Positions 1 to 7,147 of a stretch of 48,552 nt of DNA are shown piece by piece. The notes below the pieces were generated by a model that had not been told where the DNA came from, did not search any database, and saw only the letters and a list, made by a program, of their open reading frames with translations. Every line of letters starts with the position of its first letter. Within the stretch, counting starts at the first letter, position 1. The stretch lies in the NCBI GenBank assembly GCA_036375715.1, contig DASVBS010000020.1, positions 1-48,552 of the forward strand, given 5' to 3'. The position numbers and the translations under genes were made by a program. The stretch is from Longimicrobiaceae bacterium. Lineage in GTDB: Bacteria; Gemmatimonadota; Gemmatimonadetes; Longimicrobiales; Longimicrobiaceae.

Positions 1-2013
1 CTCCTCCGCGCCCAGCACCGAATCCCACAGTCGATTCAGGAAGCCGTGCGGCCCGGTGATGCCCGCCTCGCGGAAGTCCCCTCCCTCCTGGTAGGGGCCC
101 AGGAACATCAGGTAGGTCCGGAAGGTGTCTGCCCCGAACCTTTCGATGTACTCGTCGGGGACCACGACGTTCCCGCGCGACTTCGACATCTTAGCCCCGT
201 CCTTGATGATCAGGCCGTGGGCGCGGAAGCGCTGGAACGGCTCCTCGAAGTCGATCAGACCGAGGTCCTTCAGCGCCATGGTGACGAAGCGCGCGTAGAG
301 CAGGTGCAGCACGGCGTGCTCGTTCCCTCCGATGTAGCTGTGCACCGGCAGCCACATCCGGGTGAGCTCCGGGTCGAATGGCAGCGCGTCGTTGCTCGCG
401 GACGGGTAGCGCAGGAAGTACCAGGCCGAATCCAGGAACGTGTCCGAGACGTCGGTCTCCCGTCGCGCTTTACCCCCACACGAGGGGCACTCCGTTAGAT
501 ACCACTCACTGTGGCGCGCGAGCGGCGAGATCCCGGACGCGTCGGGCCGGTAATCCTCGACATAGGGGAGCTGCACCGGCAGCTCGTCTTCCGGTACCGG
601 TACGATGCCGCAGGCGTCGCAGTAGAGGATGGGGATCGGCGGCCCCCAGTACCGCTGACGTGAGATGCACCAGTCGTGGAGCCGGTAATTCACCTGCGGT
701 TCGGCCAGCCCCTGACGACCCAGCTCCTCCACGATCGCCCGGGCCCCGTCCTTCCAATCCAGGCCATCGAAGCGACCGGAGTTCACCAGCGTGCCCGGCC
801 CGACGTACGCTTCCTCGAGCGGCGTATCCGCCGTCTCCCCCTCCGCCGCGATCACGCGGCGGATCGGCAGGCCGAACTTGCTTGCGAACTCGAAGTCGCG
901 CTCGTCGTGCCCCGGGACTGCCATGATGGCGCCCGTCCCGTACTCCATCAGCACGTAGTCGGCGATCCAGACCGGGATCTCCTCCCCCGTCGCGGGATTC
1001 ACCGCCTTGGCGCCGGTGTCTACACCAGTCTTCTCCTTGTCCGTCTTCTTCCGGGTCACCAGATCCATGGAGGCAGCCCGGCTGCGGTACCCCCTCACGG
1101 CTTCTTCGCAATCCGGGGTGGTGATCCGGTCGACCAGCGGGTGCTCCGGAGCCAGGACCATGTAGGTGGCGCCGAAGATCGTGTCCGGCCGCGTGGTGAA
1201 CACCTCGATGACCGGCCGCTCGGGATGGAGCTGCGCCGGTTGGTGCCGATCCTCGGCCACCCGGGGTCGCGCCAGGGGGAAGCGGATTCGCGCCCCCTCG
1301 CTGCGACCGATCCAGTTCTCCTGCGCCTTACGGGTGGTCTCCGACCAGTCGATCCAGGACAGGTTGTCGAGCAGCCGTGGGGCGTACTCGGTGATGCGGA
1401 AGAACCACTGCGACAGGTTCCGCATCTCCACCGGGGTGCCGCACCGCTCGCAGGCGCCGCCGATCACCTGCTCGTTAGCCAGCACGGTGTTGCAGGAGGG
1501 GCACCAGTTCACCGGCGCCTCCTTCTTCACCGCCAGCCCCGCCTTGAAGAGCTGCAGGAAGAGCCACTGCGTCCAGCGGTAGTACTCCGGGCTGGTCGTG
1601 TCGACCGTGTGGTTCCAGTCGTACATGAAGCCGACCCGCTTCAGCTGGCGCGTGAACCGCTCGATGTTCTGCGGGATCAGCTCCATCGGGTGGGTGCCGA
1701 CCTTGAGGGCAAAGTTCTCCGAGTGGATGCCGAAGGCATCGAAACCGATCGGCTCGAAGACGTCGTACCCGCACAGCCGCTTGTACCGGCCGTAGATGTC
1801 CGCGCCCGTGAAGGCGTAGATGTTCCCCACGTGCAGGCCTTCAGCCGACGGGTAGGGGAACATCATCAGGTTGTAGAACGGCCGCCCGTTCCTCCCCCGT
1901 TCGCGGAGCTCCTCGTCGGTGTAGCTGTTGACCCCGCGCTCGGCCCAGCGCGCCTGCCACTTCCGCTCGACTTCCGCGGGCGAATAGGTAGCCGTCTCCG
2001 GATGATCGGTCAT
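1..2013 (-). CDS. leuS: Leucyl-tRNA synthetase, 3' end cut by window edge
   Basis: Class I aminoacyl-tRNA synthetase that charges tRNA-Leu in the cytoplasm. From the ATG at 2013 the frame stays open to base 1, giving 671 residues. The HIGH-type signature is HVGN at residues 61-64, followed by the LeuRS core GFDAFGIHSENFALK. A zinc-knuckle region reads WCPSC...CERCG. The CP1 editing domain shows TTRPDT and MAVPGHDERDF, and KMSKS lies at bases 178-192 (about residues 608-612). Bacterial LeuRS is usually 800-900 residues, so the anticodon-binding and C-terminal domains lie beyond the left edge. The HSENFALKVGTHP stretch differs from the proteobacterial LPAEGAAVK form and resembles LeuRS of several high-GC phyla. 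Identity is certain; the 3' end is not visible. Confidence 0.97.
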   Translation of the reverse strand, partial: MTDHPETATYSPAEVERKWQARWAERGVNSYTDEELRERGRNGRPFYNLMMFPYPSAEGLHVGNIYAFTGADIYGRYKRLCGYDVFEPIGFDAFGIHSENFALKVGTHPMELIPQNIERFTRQLKRVGFMYDWNHTVDTTSPEYYRWTQWLFLQLFKAGLAVKKEAPVNWCPSCNTVLANEQVIGGACERCGTPVEMRNLSQWFFRITEYAPRLLDNLSWIDWSETTRKAQENWIGRSEGARIRFPLARPRVAEDRHQPAQLHPERPVIEVFTTRPDTIFGATYMVLAPEHPLVDRITTPDCEEAVRGYRSRAASMDLVTRKKTDKEKTGVDTGAKAVNPATGEEIPVWIADYVLMEYGTGAIMAVPGHDERDFEFASKFGLPIRRVIAAEGETADTPLEEAYVGPGTLVNSGRFDGLDWKDGARAIVEELGRQGLAEPQVNYRLHDWCISRQRYWGPPIPILYCDACGIVPVPEDELPVQLPYVEDYRPDASGISPLARHSEWYLTECPSCGGKARRETDVSDTFLDSAWYFLRYPSASNDALPFDPELTRMWLPVHSYIGGNEHAVLHLLYARFVTMALKDLGLIDFEEPFQRFRAHGLIIKDGAKMSKSRGNVVVPDEYIERFGADTFRTYLMFLGPYQEGGDFREAGITGPHGFLNRLWDSVLGAEE

Positions 2014-2323
2014 GACGATCCGTTCCAACGTGCTCGGCGCACACCTCCCGTACGGAGGGACGCCGCGGGAGAAAAGCAGATAACCCCGCGCCAGCAACCC
2101 TGCTGCGCGGCCTGGAAGCTAATCAGTGACGCAACCCGCGTGAAGAACGGGGCCCGTCGTGCGGGACCCTTTCGAGCGGAGCCCTTTTGATACACCGACG
2201 TTGAGGCAGTGGTTCGAACCCGGCGATTGGCTGATCGCTCGAGCCACCGATACGCTCCAGCGGGGGGCACCACCGGCGTTCTGCGCAACGTGGCCGGCGG
2301 TTCATGCCGGCGATCTGGAGGGT
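2014..2323. other. Intergenic leader between leuS and the aminopeptidase gene
   Basis: About 310 bases with no convincing gene. It should carry the leuS promoter and leader on the minus strand. A short hairpin (stem CCTCC/GGAGG at 2044-2048 and 2054-2058) lies 31-45 bases upstream of the leuS ATG. A tRNA-like T-loop sequence at 2211-2219 does not fold into a tRNA arm. I see no T-box core motif. Several short open frames here look like chance frames in GC-rich DNA. Confidence 0.6.
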
Positions 2324-2476
2324 CTAGGGGTCTCCGCCCTCATTTGCGGGTGGATCCGAACTGTCGCCGGCGAGTCCGTCTGAATTGTCGCTGGCGGGCG
2401 AATCCGCACCACCAGTCGCGTATGGATCCGTACCGTCGCTCGCAGACGAATCCGCACTATCGCTGGCGGGCGGATC
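2324..2476 (-). repeat. 24-base coding repeat (acidic octapeptide tail)
   Basis: The last 50 codons of the aminopeptidase gene are six imperfect 8-residue units plus a final Asp-Pro: DPPASDSA, DSSASDGT, DPYATGGA, DSPASDNS, DGLAGDSS, DPPANEGG. Each begins with Asp and most have Ala at position 4. At DNA level this is a degenerate 24-base tandem repeat with recurrent GGATCC and GCCAGCGA blocks, so copy number could vary by slippage. A flexible, negatively charged tail is the likely product. Confidence 0.85.
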
Positions 2477-3604
2477 CATCGACCGTATCAGCCGCTCAAC
2501 CGCGGCGTAGGGGTCGTCCCGCCGTTCCCGAGCGGAGGCCAGGATGACCTCGAGAGTGCGGCGAAGGTCGCCTCCCATCCGCCGGTAGAGCTCCTCGAAG
2601 AGGTCGAGGCGGTGATAATATAGCCGGCGTGAGAGTAGCGTGGCGTTGTTGAGCGGGATGCGCAGGAAGCTCTCGTAGCTGAGCAGAGTCAGGCGCGGGC
2701 GTACCTCGGTCCGGAACTTCTCTCGCGCACGCTCGAAGATCTCCTCGCGCCGGGCGAGCTTCTCCGGCGTCCCGATATCCGACCGGTTGTAGAGGGAATC
2801 GAGCTCCGTCACCAGCCGGTCCAGGAACTCCCCGTATACGAGCTGGTCCCGCCAGGCCGCGCGCGCCTCAGTACACTCCGGGGCCTCCGTCCCCATCCTC
2901 GCGCAGAAGAAAGCCACCGCCCCGCGGCTGCCCACGAATTCTGCCAGGCTCTCGTTGAAGGCGGCCTGACCCGGCACGTACATCGTGTTGTGAGTCAGCT
3001 CGTGGATCACGGTCCCGGCAAGGGTCACCGAGTCGTAGCGGAGCAGCGGTGAGACCAGGGGATCGTTGAACCACCCCAGCGTACTGAAAGCGGAGGTCGG
3101 ACGGAGGTAGGTATCCAACCCCTTCCGTTCCAGGTTGCGAATCGCCTCACGGGCCTTGCGTTCGCTGAAGTACCCCTTGTACGGAACGTGCCCGACGATG
3201 GGGAACCACCAGGTGTACGGCTCAAAACGGTCGCGGTAGGCGGCGGAGATGATCAGCGCGAGGGTGTCGGAGTCGAGTCGGGAGAAGGTGGTGTAGCTGT
3301 CCCCCGCGTCGAGCCCGAGCGAATCTACCGCGAATTGACGCGCCGCGAGCACCAGGCGGAGCTTCTCGCGCGTTTCGGGGGGTGTGGTGGTGTCGCGGAC
3401 CAGCTTCGCGATCGACTGTCGGCGGCTGAGGATCTTCGCCTCCTCGTACCCCGCGCGCAGCACGTAGAACGGCGAGCAGCCGGCGAAGGTGCATAACCCC
3501 ACCAGCAGTAGCGCCGTGCTATACCGCCAGAGGGCTCGGCGGAACGGCGTTCCCGCGGTCGCGAACGGCCCGCCAGAACCCGCTGTCCTCGCTTCAGATT
3601 TCAT
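2324..3604 (-). CDS. Lipoprotein predicted aminopeptidase (COG4324-type)
   Basis: Putative zinc aminopeptidase of the COG4324 'predicted aminopeptidase' family, anchored at the envelope. The 426-residue product has a hydrophobic segment at residues 29-42 ending in a lipobox (FAGC, Cys43). The metal motif HELTH is at residues 201-205, followed by NTMYVPGQAAFNESLAEFVG, which supplies candidate third ligands Glu218 and Glu222 and is the family signature. The body matches the family's length of about 350 residues. The last 50 residues are an added acidic/Ser octapeptide repeat, absent from the relatives I know. The basic N-terminal region before the hydrophobic core is long (28 residues), but no later Met precedes it. 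The gene is divergent from the response regulator at 3676. Substrate is unknown. Confidence 0.85.
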   Translation of the reverse strand: MKSEARTAGSGGPFATAGTPFRRALWRYSTALLLVGLCTFAGCSPFYVLRAGYEEAKILSRRQSIAKLVRDTTTPPETREKLRLVLAARQFAVDSLGLDAGDSYTTFSRLDSDTLALIISAAYRDRFEPYTWWFPIVGHVPYKGYFSERKAREAIRNLERKGLDTYLRPTSAFSTLGWFNDPLVSPLLRYDSVTLAGTVIHELTHNTMYVPGQAAFNESLAEFVGSRGAVAFFCARMGTEAPECTEARAAWRDQLVYGEFLDRLVTELDSLYNRSDIGTPEKLARREEIFERAREKFRTEVRPRLTLLSYESFLRIPLNNATLLSRRLYYHRLDLFEELYRRMGGDLRRTLEVILASARERRDDPYAAVERLIRSMDPPASDSADSSASDGTDPYATGGADSPASDNSDGLAGDSSDPPANEGGDP

Positions 3605-3639
3605 CCCCCCATGCCGATCCTGACAGGGTGCATAGAAGT

Positions 3640-3669
3640 TTGGTCCTGCCCGATCATTCTCGCTGTAAT
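3640..3669 (+). promoter_or_regulatory. Candidate sigma-70-type promoter giving a near-leaderless mRNA
   Basis: TTGGTC at 3640-3645 and TGTAAT at 3664-3669 are separated by 18 bases. The -10-like hexamer ends only six bases before the ATG at 3676, and there is no Shine-Dalgarno sequence between them, so transcription from here would start at or next to the start codon. The match is by eye and could be chance. Confidence 0.35.
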
Positions 3670-3675
3670 CGACCC

Positions 3676-5193
3676 ATGGCGCGAAAATATCAGAACGCCA
3701 CTCCCAGCGGCCATACCATCCTGGTGATCGATGACAGCCCGGACATCGTGCAATCGTGCCGGTCGCTGCTCGAGGCCGAGGGCCACCGCGTTCTCACCGC
3801 CACGGACGGGCCATCGGGAATCGCCCTGGCGGAGCGCGAGCATCCCCACCTCATCCTCGTCGACTTCTTCATGCCGGGAATGACCGGGGAGGAAGTGGTA
3901 CGTGCGATCCGCTCCCGCGACCGCCTCGTCCAGATCATCCTGCAGACGGGGTACTCCGGAGAGAAGCCGGCGCGCATGATGCTCCGCCAGCTGGATATCC
4001 AGGGATATCACGACAAGGGCGCGGGGGCGGAGCAGCTTCTGCTCTGGGTGGATTCCGCGCTCAAAGCCTATCGTAGCGCTCTTTCTACGGAGAAGCACCG
4101 GCTGGGGCTCCAGTACATCCTGGACATCACCCCGGACCTCCATCGCCTGCAGCCGGTCGACGAGCTCCTGCAGGGGCTTCTCTGGCAGGTGGAAGGGCTG
4201 GTGGGCGCCGAAAACTGCTTCCTCGCCACCTACTCCTCCCCGGAGCTGGCCAGGGTCGCGGCTACGGCCGCCAAGACGGAGTCGCTCGAGGGCTTCGTGG
4301 CGCTCGCCGATCGGGATGAGCAGCGGACGCAGATGGAGATTCGGGTGGGCACCGGCCGCTTTCGGCCGGGAATCTCGACCGAGTCGCTGCCGGAGCCGGA
4401 ACGCAGGCTCGTGCGAGAGGCGATGGAGACGGGACGGATCAGCTTCAGCGGTGGCGTGAGCGTGCTCCCGCTGCGCCTCGGCTCCCAGATGCTGGGGGCG
4501 ATCTTCATCGACCGCCGCCCGGACTACGAGCGGGATCGCGAGCTGCTGGAGATCTTCGCCACCCAGGCCGCCTCTGCGCTGCAGAGTGCCTTGCTGTACG
4601 GCGAGAACACGATGCTGTACGACCTGGCGACCAAGGACCCCACCTCGGGCGTCTTCCTGCGGGGGTACGCGATGCAGCAGTTCCAGCAGCAGCTCAAGCG
4701 GAGCTACCGCAACAGCCTGCCGCTGTCGGTCCTGATGATGGACCTGGACAAGTTCAAGCCCATCAACGACACGTACGGCCACCTCGCGGGTGACCGGGCC
4801 CTGCACGTCGTGGGGCAGCTATTGAGCCGCTCCGTCCGGGAAACCGACTGCGTGGCCCGCTATGGCGGCGACGAGTTCATCGCCATCCTGCCCGACACGC
4901 CAGCCGAGGGCGCCGAAATCGTCGCGCGGCGGGTCATGGCCGCGGTCAACGGCGCGCTGGTGCGGACGGAGCGCGGGACCTTTACGGTGCACATGAGCGT
5001 GGGCGCCGCCACCCTGCTGCCGATGAACGACGGGCCCAGGTACAATCTGCTGCAGCCCGACGTGCTCGACCGGGTCTCGGGCGAGCTGATCGCCCGAGCG
5101 GACGCGGCGCTGTACGTGAGGAAGGGGACCGGAGAGCTCGCCGAAGTGGCCCAGATCACCTGGGACGAGGCGGTGCTGGACTGCGCGGCCTGA
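3676..5193 (+). CDS. Response regulator diguanylate cyclase (REC-GAF-GGDEF)
   Basis: Predicted phosphorylation-controlled enzyme making cyclic di-GMP from two GTP. REC domain, residues about 13-130: acidic pair Asp19/Asp20, phospho-acceptor Asp63 (LVDFFMPG), Thr91 and Lys114. A GAF-like domain spans about 150-320. The GGDEF domain fills the C-terminus with GGDEF intact at 397-401, and an RETD inhibitory site sits exactly five residues upstream, so product feedback is expected. I chose ATG 3676 over the in-frame ATG 3628 because the paralogue at 11407 also begins MARKY. No kinase adjoins it. The stop codon lies inside a GC hairpin (5184-5199) that may help termination but lacks a T tract. The gene and its paralogue at 11407 share architecture and near-identical REC motifs. 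Confidence 0.93.
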   Translation: MARKYQNATPSGHTILVIDDSPDIVQSCRSLLEAEGHRVLTATDGPSGIALAEREHPHLILVDFFMPGMTGEEVVRAIRSRDRLVQIILQTGYSGEKPARMMLRQLDIQGYHDKGAGAEQLLLWVDSALKAYRSALSTEKHRLGLQYILDITPDLHRLQPVDELLQGLLWQVEGLVGAENCFLATYSSPELARVAATAAKTESLEGFVALADRDEQRTQMEIRVGTGRFRPGISTESLPEPERRLVREAMETGRISFSGGVSVLPLRLGSQMLGAIFIDRRPDYERDRELLEIFATQAASALQSALLYGENTMLYDLATKDPTSGVFLRGYAMQQFQQQLKRSYRNSLPLSVLMMDLDKFKPINDTYGHLAGDRALHVVGQLLSRSVRETDCVARYGGDEFIAILPDTPAEGAEIVARRVMAAVNGALVRTERGTFTVHMSVGAATLLPMNDGPRYNLLQPDVLDRVSGELIARADAALYVRKGTGELAEVAQITWDEAVLDCAA

Positions 5194-5297
5194 GCCGCGA
5201 AGTGTAAAGACCCCGGGCCCGCCGCAACGCCCGGACGCGGCGCAGACCCCGCCGCACCCCAAGCCGGCCGCAGACAGCCGACGCAGACCGCAGCGAG

Positions 5298-5816
5298 CTA
5301 TTCGGGCAAGCCCTCCAGCTCGGCCGTCGCCTCGGTCTGCCGGCGAGCCACCTCCCGCATGAACTCCAGCAACAACTCTAGCTCGCTGTCGTCGTAGCGG
5401 GCGTACAGCCCCTCGAGGCGCCGAGCCAGCCCTTCGAAGTAGGCGCCGATAAAGGATCGCGCCGCGGCTTCGTCCAGACGGACCACCACCCGTCTCCCGT
5501 CTTCAGGATCCCGCTCCCGCCGCAGCCACCCGCCTCGCTCCAGCCGGTCCAGGATCCCGGTGACCGACGGCCGGGCGAGCCCCGACCGCTCCGCCAGCTC
5601 CCCCGCGGTCTGCGGACCGTAACGCTCCAGCAGGCCCAAGGTCTTCCAGTCACTCGGACCCAGACCGAGCTTCGCTGCCATCGCCGTGTGAAACATCACG
5701 GCCGCATCGCTCATCGCCCTGCCGGCAGCCGATAGCTCTTTCAGCAGCTCCTCGCGTCGAGACTTCTCGCGAGGCGCCGTTTCGCGACGCGACTTCGGTC
5801 GTTCCCCTCTTGACAA
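5298..5816 (-). CDS. MarR-family transcriptional regulator
   Basis: Winged-helix DNA-binding repressor of the MarR family, 172 residues. A charged N-terminal extension of about 25 residues (Arg/Lys/Glu-rich) precedes a dimerisation helix. The recognition region reads TAGELAERSGLARPSVTGIL, and the wing has the typical DPEDGRRVVVRL. C-terminal helices complete the dimer interface. It is divergent from the flavin monooxygenase at 5894 and shares a 77-base intergenic region holding an inverted repeat, so the simplest reading is that it controls itself and the monooxygenase, relieved by a small aromatic ligand. The ligand cannot be told from sequence. Confidence 0.93.
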   Translation of the reverse strand: MSRGERPKSRRETAPREKSRREELLKELSAAGRAMSDAAVMFHTAMAAKLGLGPSDWKTLGLLERYGPQTAGELAERSGLARPSVTGILDRLERGGWLRRERDPEDGRRVVVRLDEAAARSFIGAYFEGLARRLEGLYARYDDSELELLLEFMREVARRQTEATAELEGLPE

Positions 5817-5840
5817 CTCACCCTCCCGTTAATTAGTTAG

Positions 5841-5854
5841 TTCGCTCGAACGAA
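5841..5854. promoter_or_regulatory. Candidate MarR operator (inverted repeat)
   Basis: TTCGCTCGAACGAA is an imperfect palindrome centred on TCGA. Extending to 5839-5856, 14 of 18 positions are symmetric. It lies in the only AT-rich stretch of the divergent MarR/monooxygenase promoter region, next to TTAGTTAG, 25 bases upstream of the regulator ATG and about 40 bases upstream of the monooxygenase ATG. Position and symmetry fit a MarR-type operator. Confidence 0.6.
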
Positions 5855-5893
5855 ATAAGGTACGAAGCCGTACTCGCAGTCAAGGAGGTTCCC

Positions 5894-7147
5894 ATGCGAG
5901 CGATCGTGATTGGAGGCGGCATAGGCGGGCCGGTGGCGGCGGCGGCCCTGCGGCAGGCGGGGCTCGAGGCGGAGGTCTTTGAAGCGGCGGAGGGACCCGC
6001 GGAGACGGAGGGGCTCTTCCTCACCATCGCCGTGAACGGCCTGCGCGTGCTGCGGCAACTGGATCTTCTCGATCCCCTGCTGCGGGCGGATTTGATTCCC
6101 ACGCCCACCCTCGAGTTCATCAGCTCGAACGGGAAGCGCCTGGGAGCAGTCTCTGCCGGGTGGCTCGACGGTGAAGTGCCGAGCCCCACGCTGATGCGCG
6201 GCACCCTTCAGAAGGTACTCGCCGACCAGGCGACCGGCCGCGGAATCGAGATCCACTACGGCCGCAGGCTGGTGGATTACCGCGAGAAGCCGGATGGAGT
6301 GGTCGCACGCTTCGCCGACGGTAGCGTAGTGGAGGGCGATCTCCTGGTCGGCGCTGACGGGATTCGCAGCCGAGTGCGGGCAGTCATGGATCCCTCTGCG
6401 CCCGCTCCGAGCTACACCGGGCTGCTGAACCTGGGAGGCATCGTGCGGAGCTCGGGTCTCGCACCCACGCCGCACACGATGCGGATGATGTGGGGGAGAT
6501 TCGCCTTCTTCGGCTACACGGTTCGTCCCGACGGCGAGGCCTGGTGGTTCGCCAACGCCAGCCGTGATAGGGAACCCGCCCGCGGCGAGCTGGACGCAAT
6601 CTCGACGGACGCCTGGAAGGCCCAGCTGCGTGAGCTCTTCGGTAGGGATGCGGCGTTCGTGCTCGAGCTGATCGAGGCGACCCCGCACATCGGGGCCTTC
6701 CCCATCCACGACATGCCGAGCCTGTCCACCTGGCACAGCAAGCGGGTCGTGTTGCTGGGAGACGCCGCGCACGCGGTCTCGCCGAGCGCGGGGCAGGGAG
6801 CCTCGATGGCGCTGGAGGACGCCCTGATGCTTGCTCACGCCCTGCGCCGCCACGGCAGGATCGACGATGCGCTGGCGGCGTACGAGGCCGCGCGCAGGCC
6901 GCGCGCCGAGCGCGTTGTGGCTAGCGGCCGCCGCCGTGGGGCCTACAAGGCGCCGAAGTCCTGGCTTGCCTTGAAGACGCGCGACCTCATCATGCCCGCG
7001 GCGCTGCGGCTGTTCGCGCGCGAAGGGGCGATGTCGTGGGTCCACGACTACCGCATCGACTGGGCGGGTCCAGGCGAGTTGGCGCCGGCGGCGGCGTCCA
7101 GCACCACCTCCACGCGGTTCCACCCGCGGACCGAATTGACACGGTAG
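5894..7147 (+). CDS. FAD-dependent monooxygenase (class A flavoprotein)
   Basis: Single-component flavoprotein hydroxylase of the PHBH/UbiH type, which uses NAD(P)H and O2 to oxidise a small, usually aromatic, substrate. The 417-residue product opens with the Rossmann motif GGGIGG (residues 7-12). It carries the DG motif GADGIRSRVR near residue 155 and the FAD-ribityl motif GDAAHAVSPSAGQG near 289-302. The start is fixed by AAGGAGG eight bases upstream of the ATG. The fold appears to end at about MSWVHDYRIDW; the last 27 residues are extra and are read from DNA that also encodes the end of the convergent pabB-pabC gene (100-base overlap). Substrate unknown; urate-hydroxylase-like or antibiotic-modifying roles are possible but unsupported. 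Confidence 0.92.
   Translation: MRAIVIGGGIGGPVAAAALRQAGLEAEVFEAAEGPAETEGLFLTIAVNGLRVLRQLDLLDPLLRADLIPTPTLEFISSNGKRLGAVSAGWLDGEVPSPTLMRGTLQKVLADQATGRGIEIHYGRRLVDYREKPDGVVARFADGSVVEGDLLVGADGIRSRVRAVMDPSAPAPSYTGLLNLGGIVRSSGLAPTPHTMRMMWGRFAFFGYTVRPDGEAWWFANASRDREPARGELDAISTDAWKAQLRELFGRDAAFVLELIEATPHIGAFPIHDMPSLSTWHSKRVVLLGDAAHAVSPSAGQGASMALEDALMLAHALRRHGRIDDALAAYEAARRPRAERVVASGRRRGAYKAPKSWLALKTRDLIMPAALRLFAREGAMSWVHDYRIDWAGPGELAPAAASSTTSTRFHPRTELTR

Noticed and set aside
676-2190. Long plus-strand open frame opposite leuS
   Set aside because: It is antisense to a certain gene, has Arg/Pro/Gly/Val-rich composition and no domain. Similar shadows lie opposite the genes at 3676, 5894, 9065, 16179-18293, 36467 and 42109-43698.
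2205-2225. tRNA T-arm-like sequence GGTTCGAACC upstream of leuS
   Set aside because: On either strand the five-base T stem fails after two or three pairs, and no acceptor or anticodon arm can be drawn at the right distance.
2014-2323. T-box leader for leuS
   Set aside because: No TGGNACC-type core with a flanking terminator/antiterminator pair was found; GGTGGTGCC on the minus strand is only a partial match.
5184-5199. Rho-independent terminator after the first diguanylate cyclase
   Set aside because: CGCGGC/GCCGCG forms a stem around the stop codon, but no T tract follows, so it is noted only within the gene entry.
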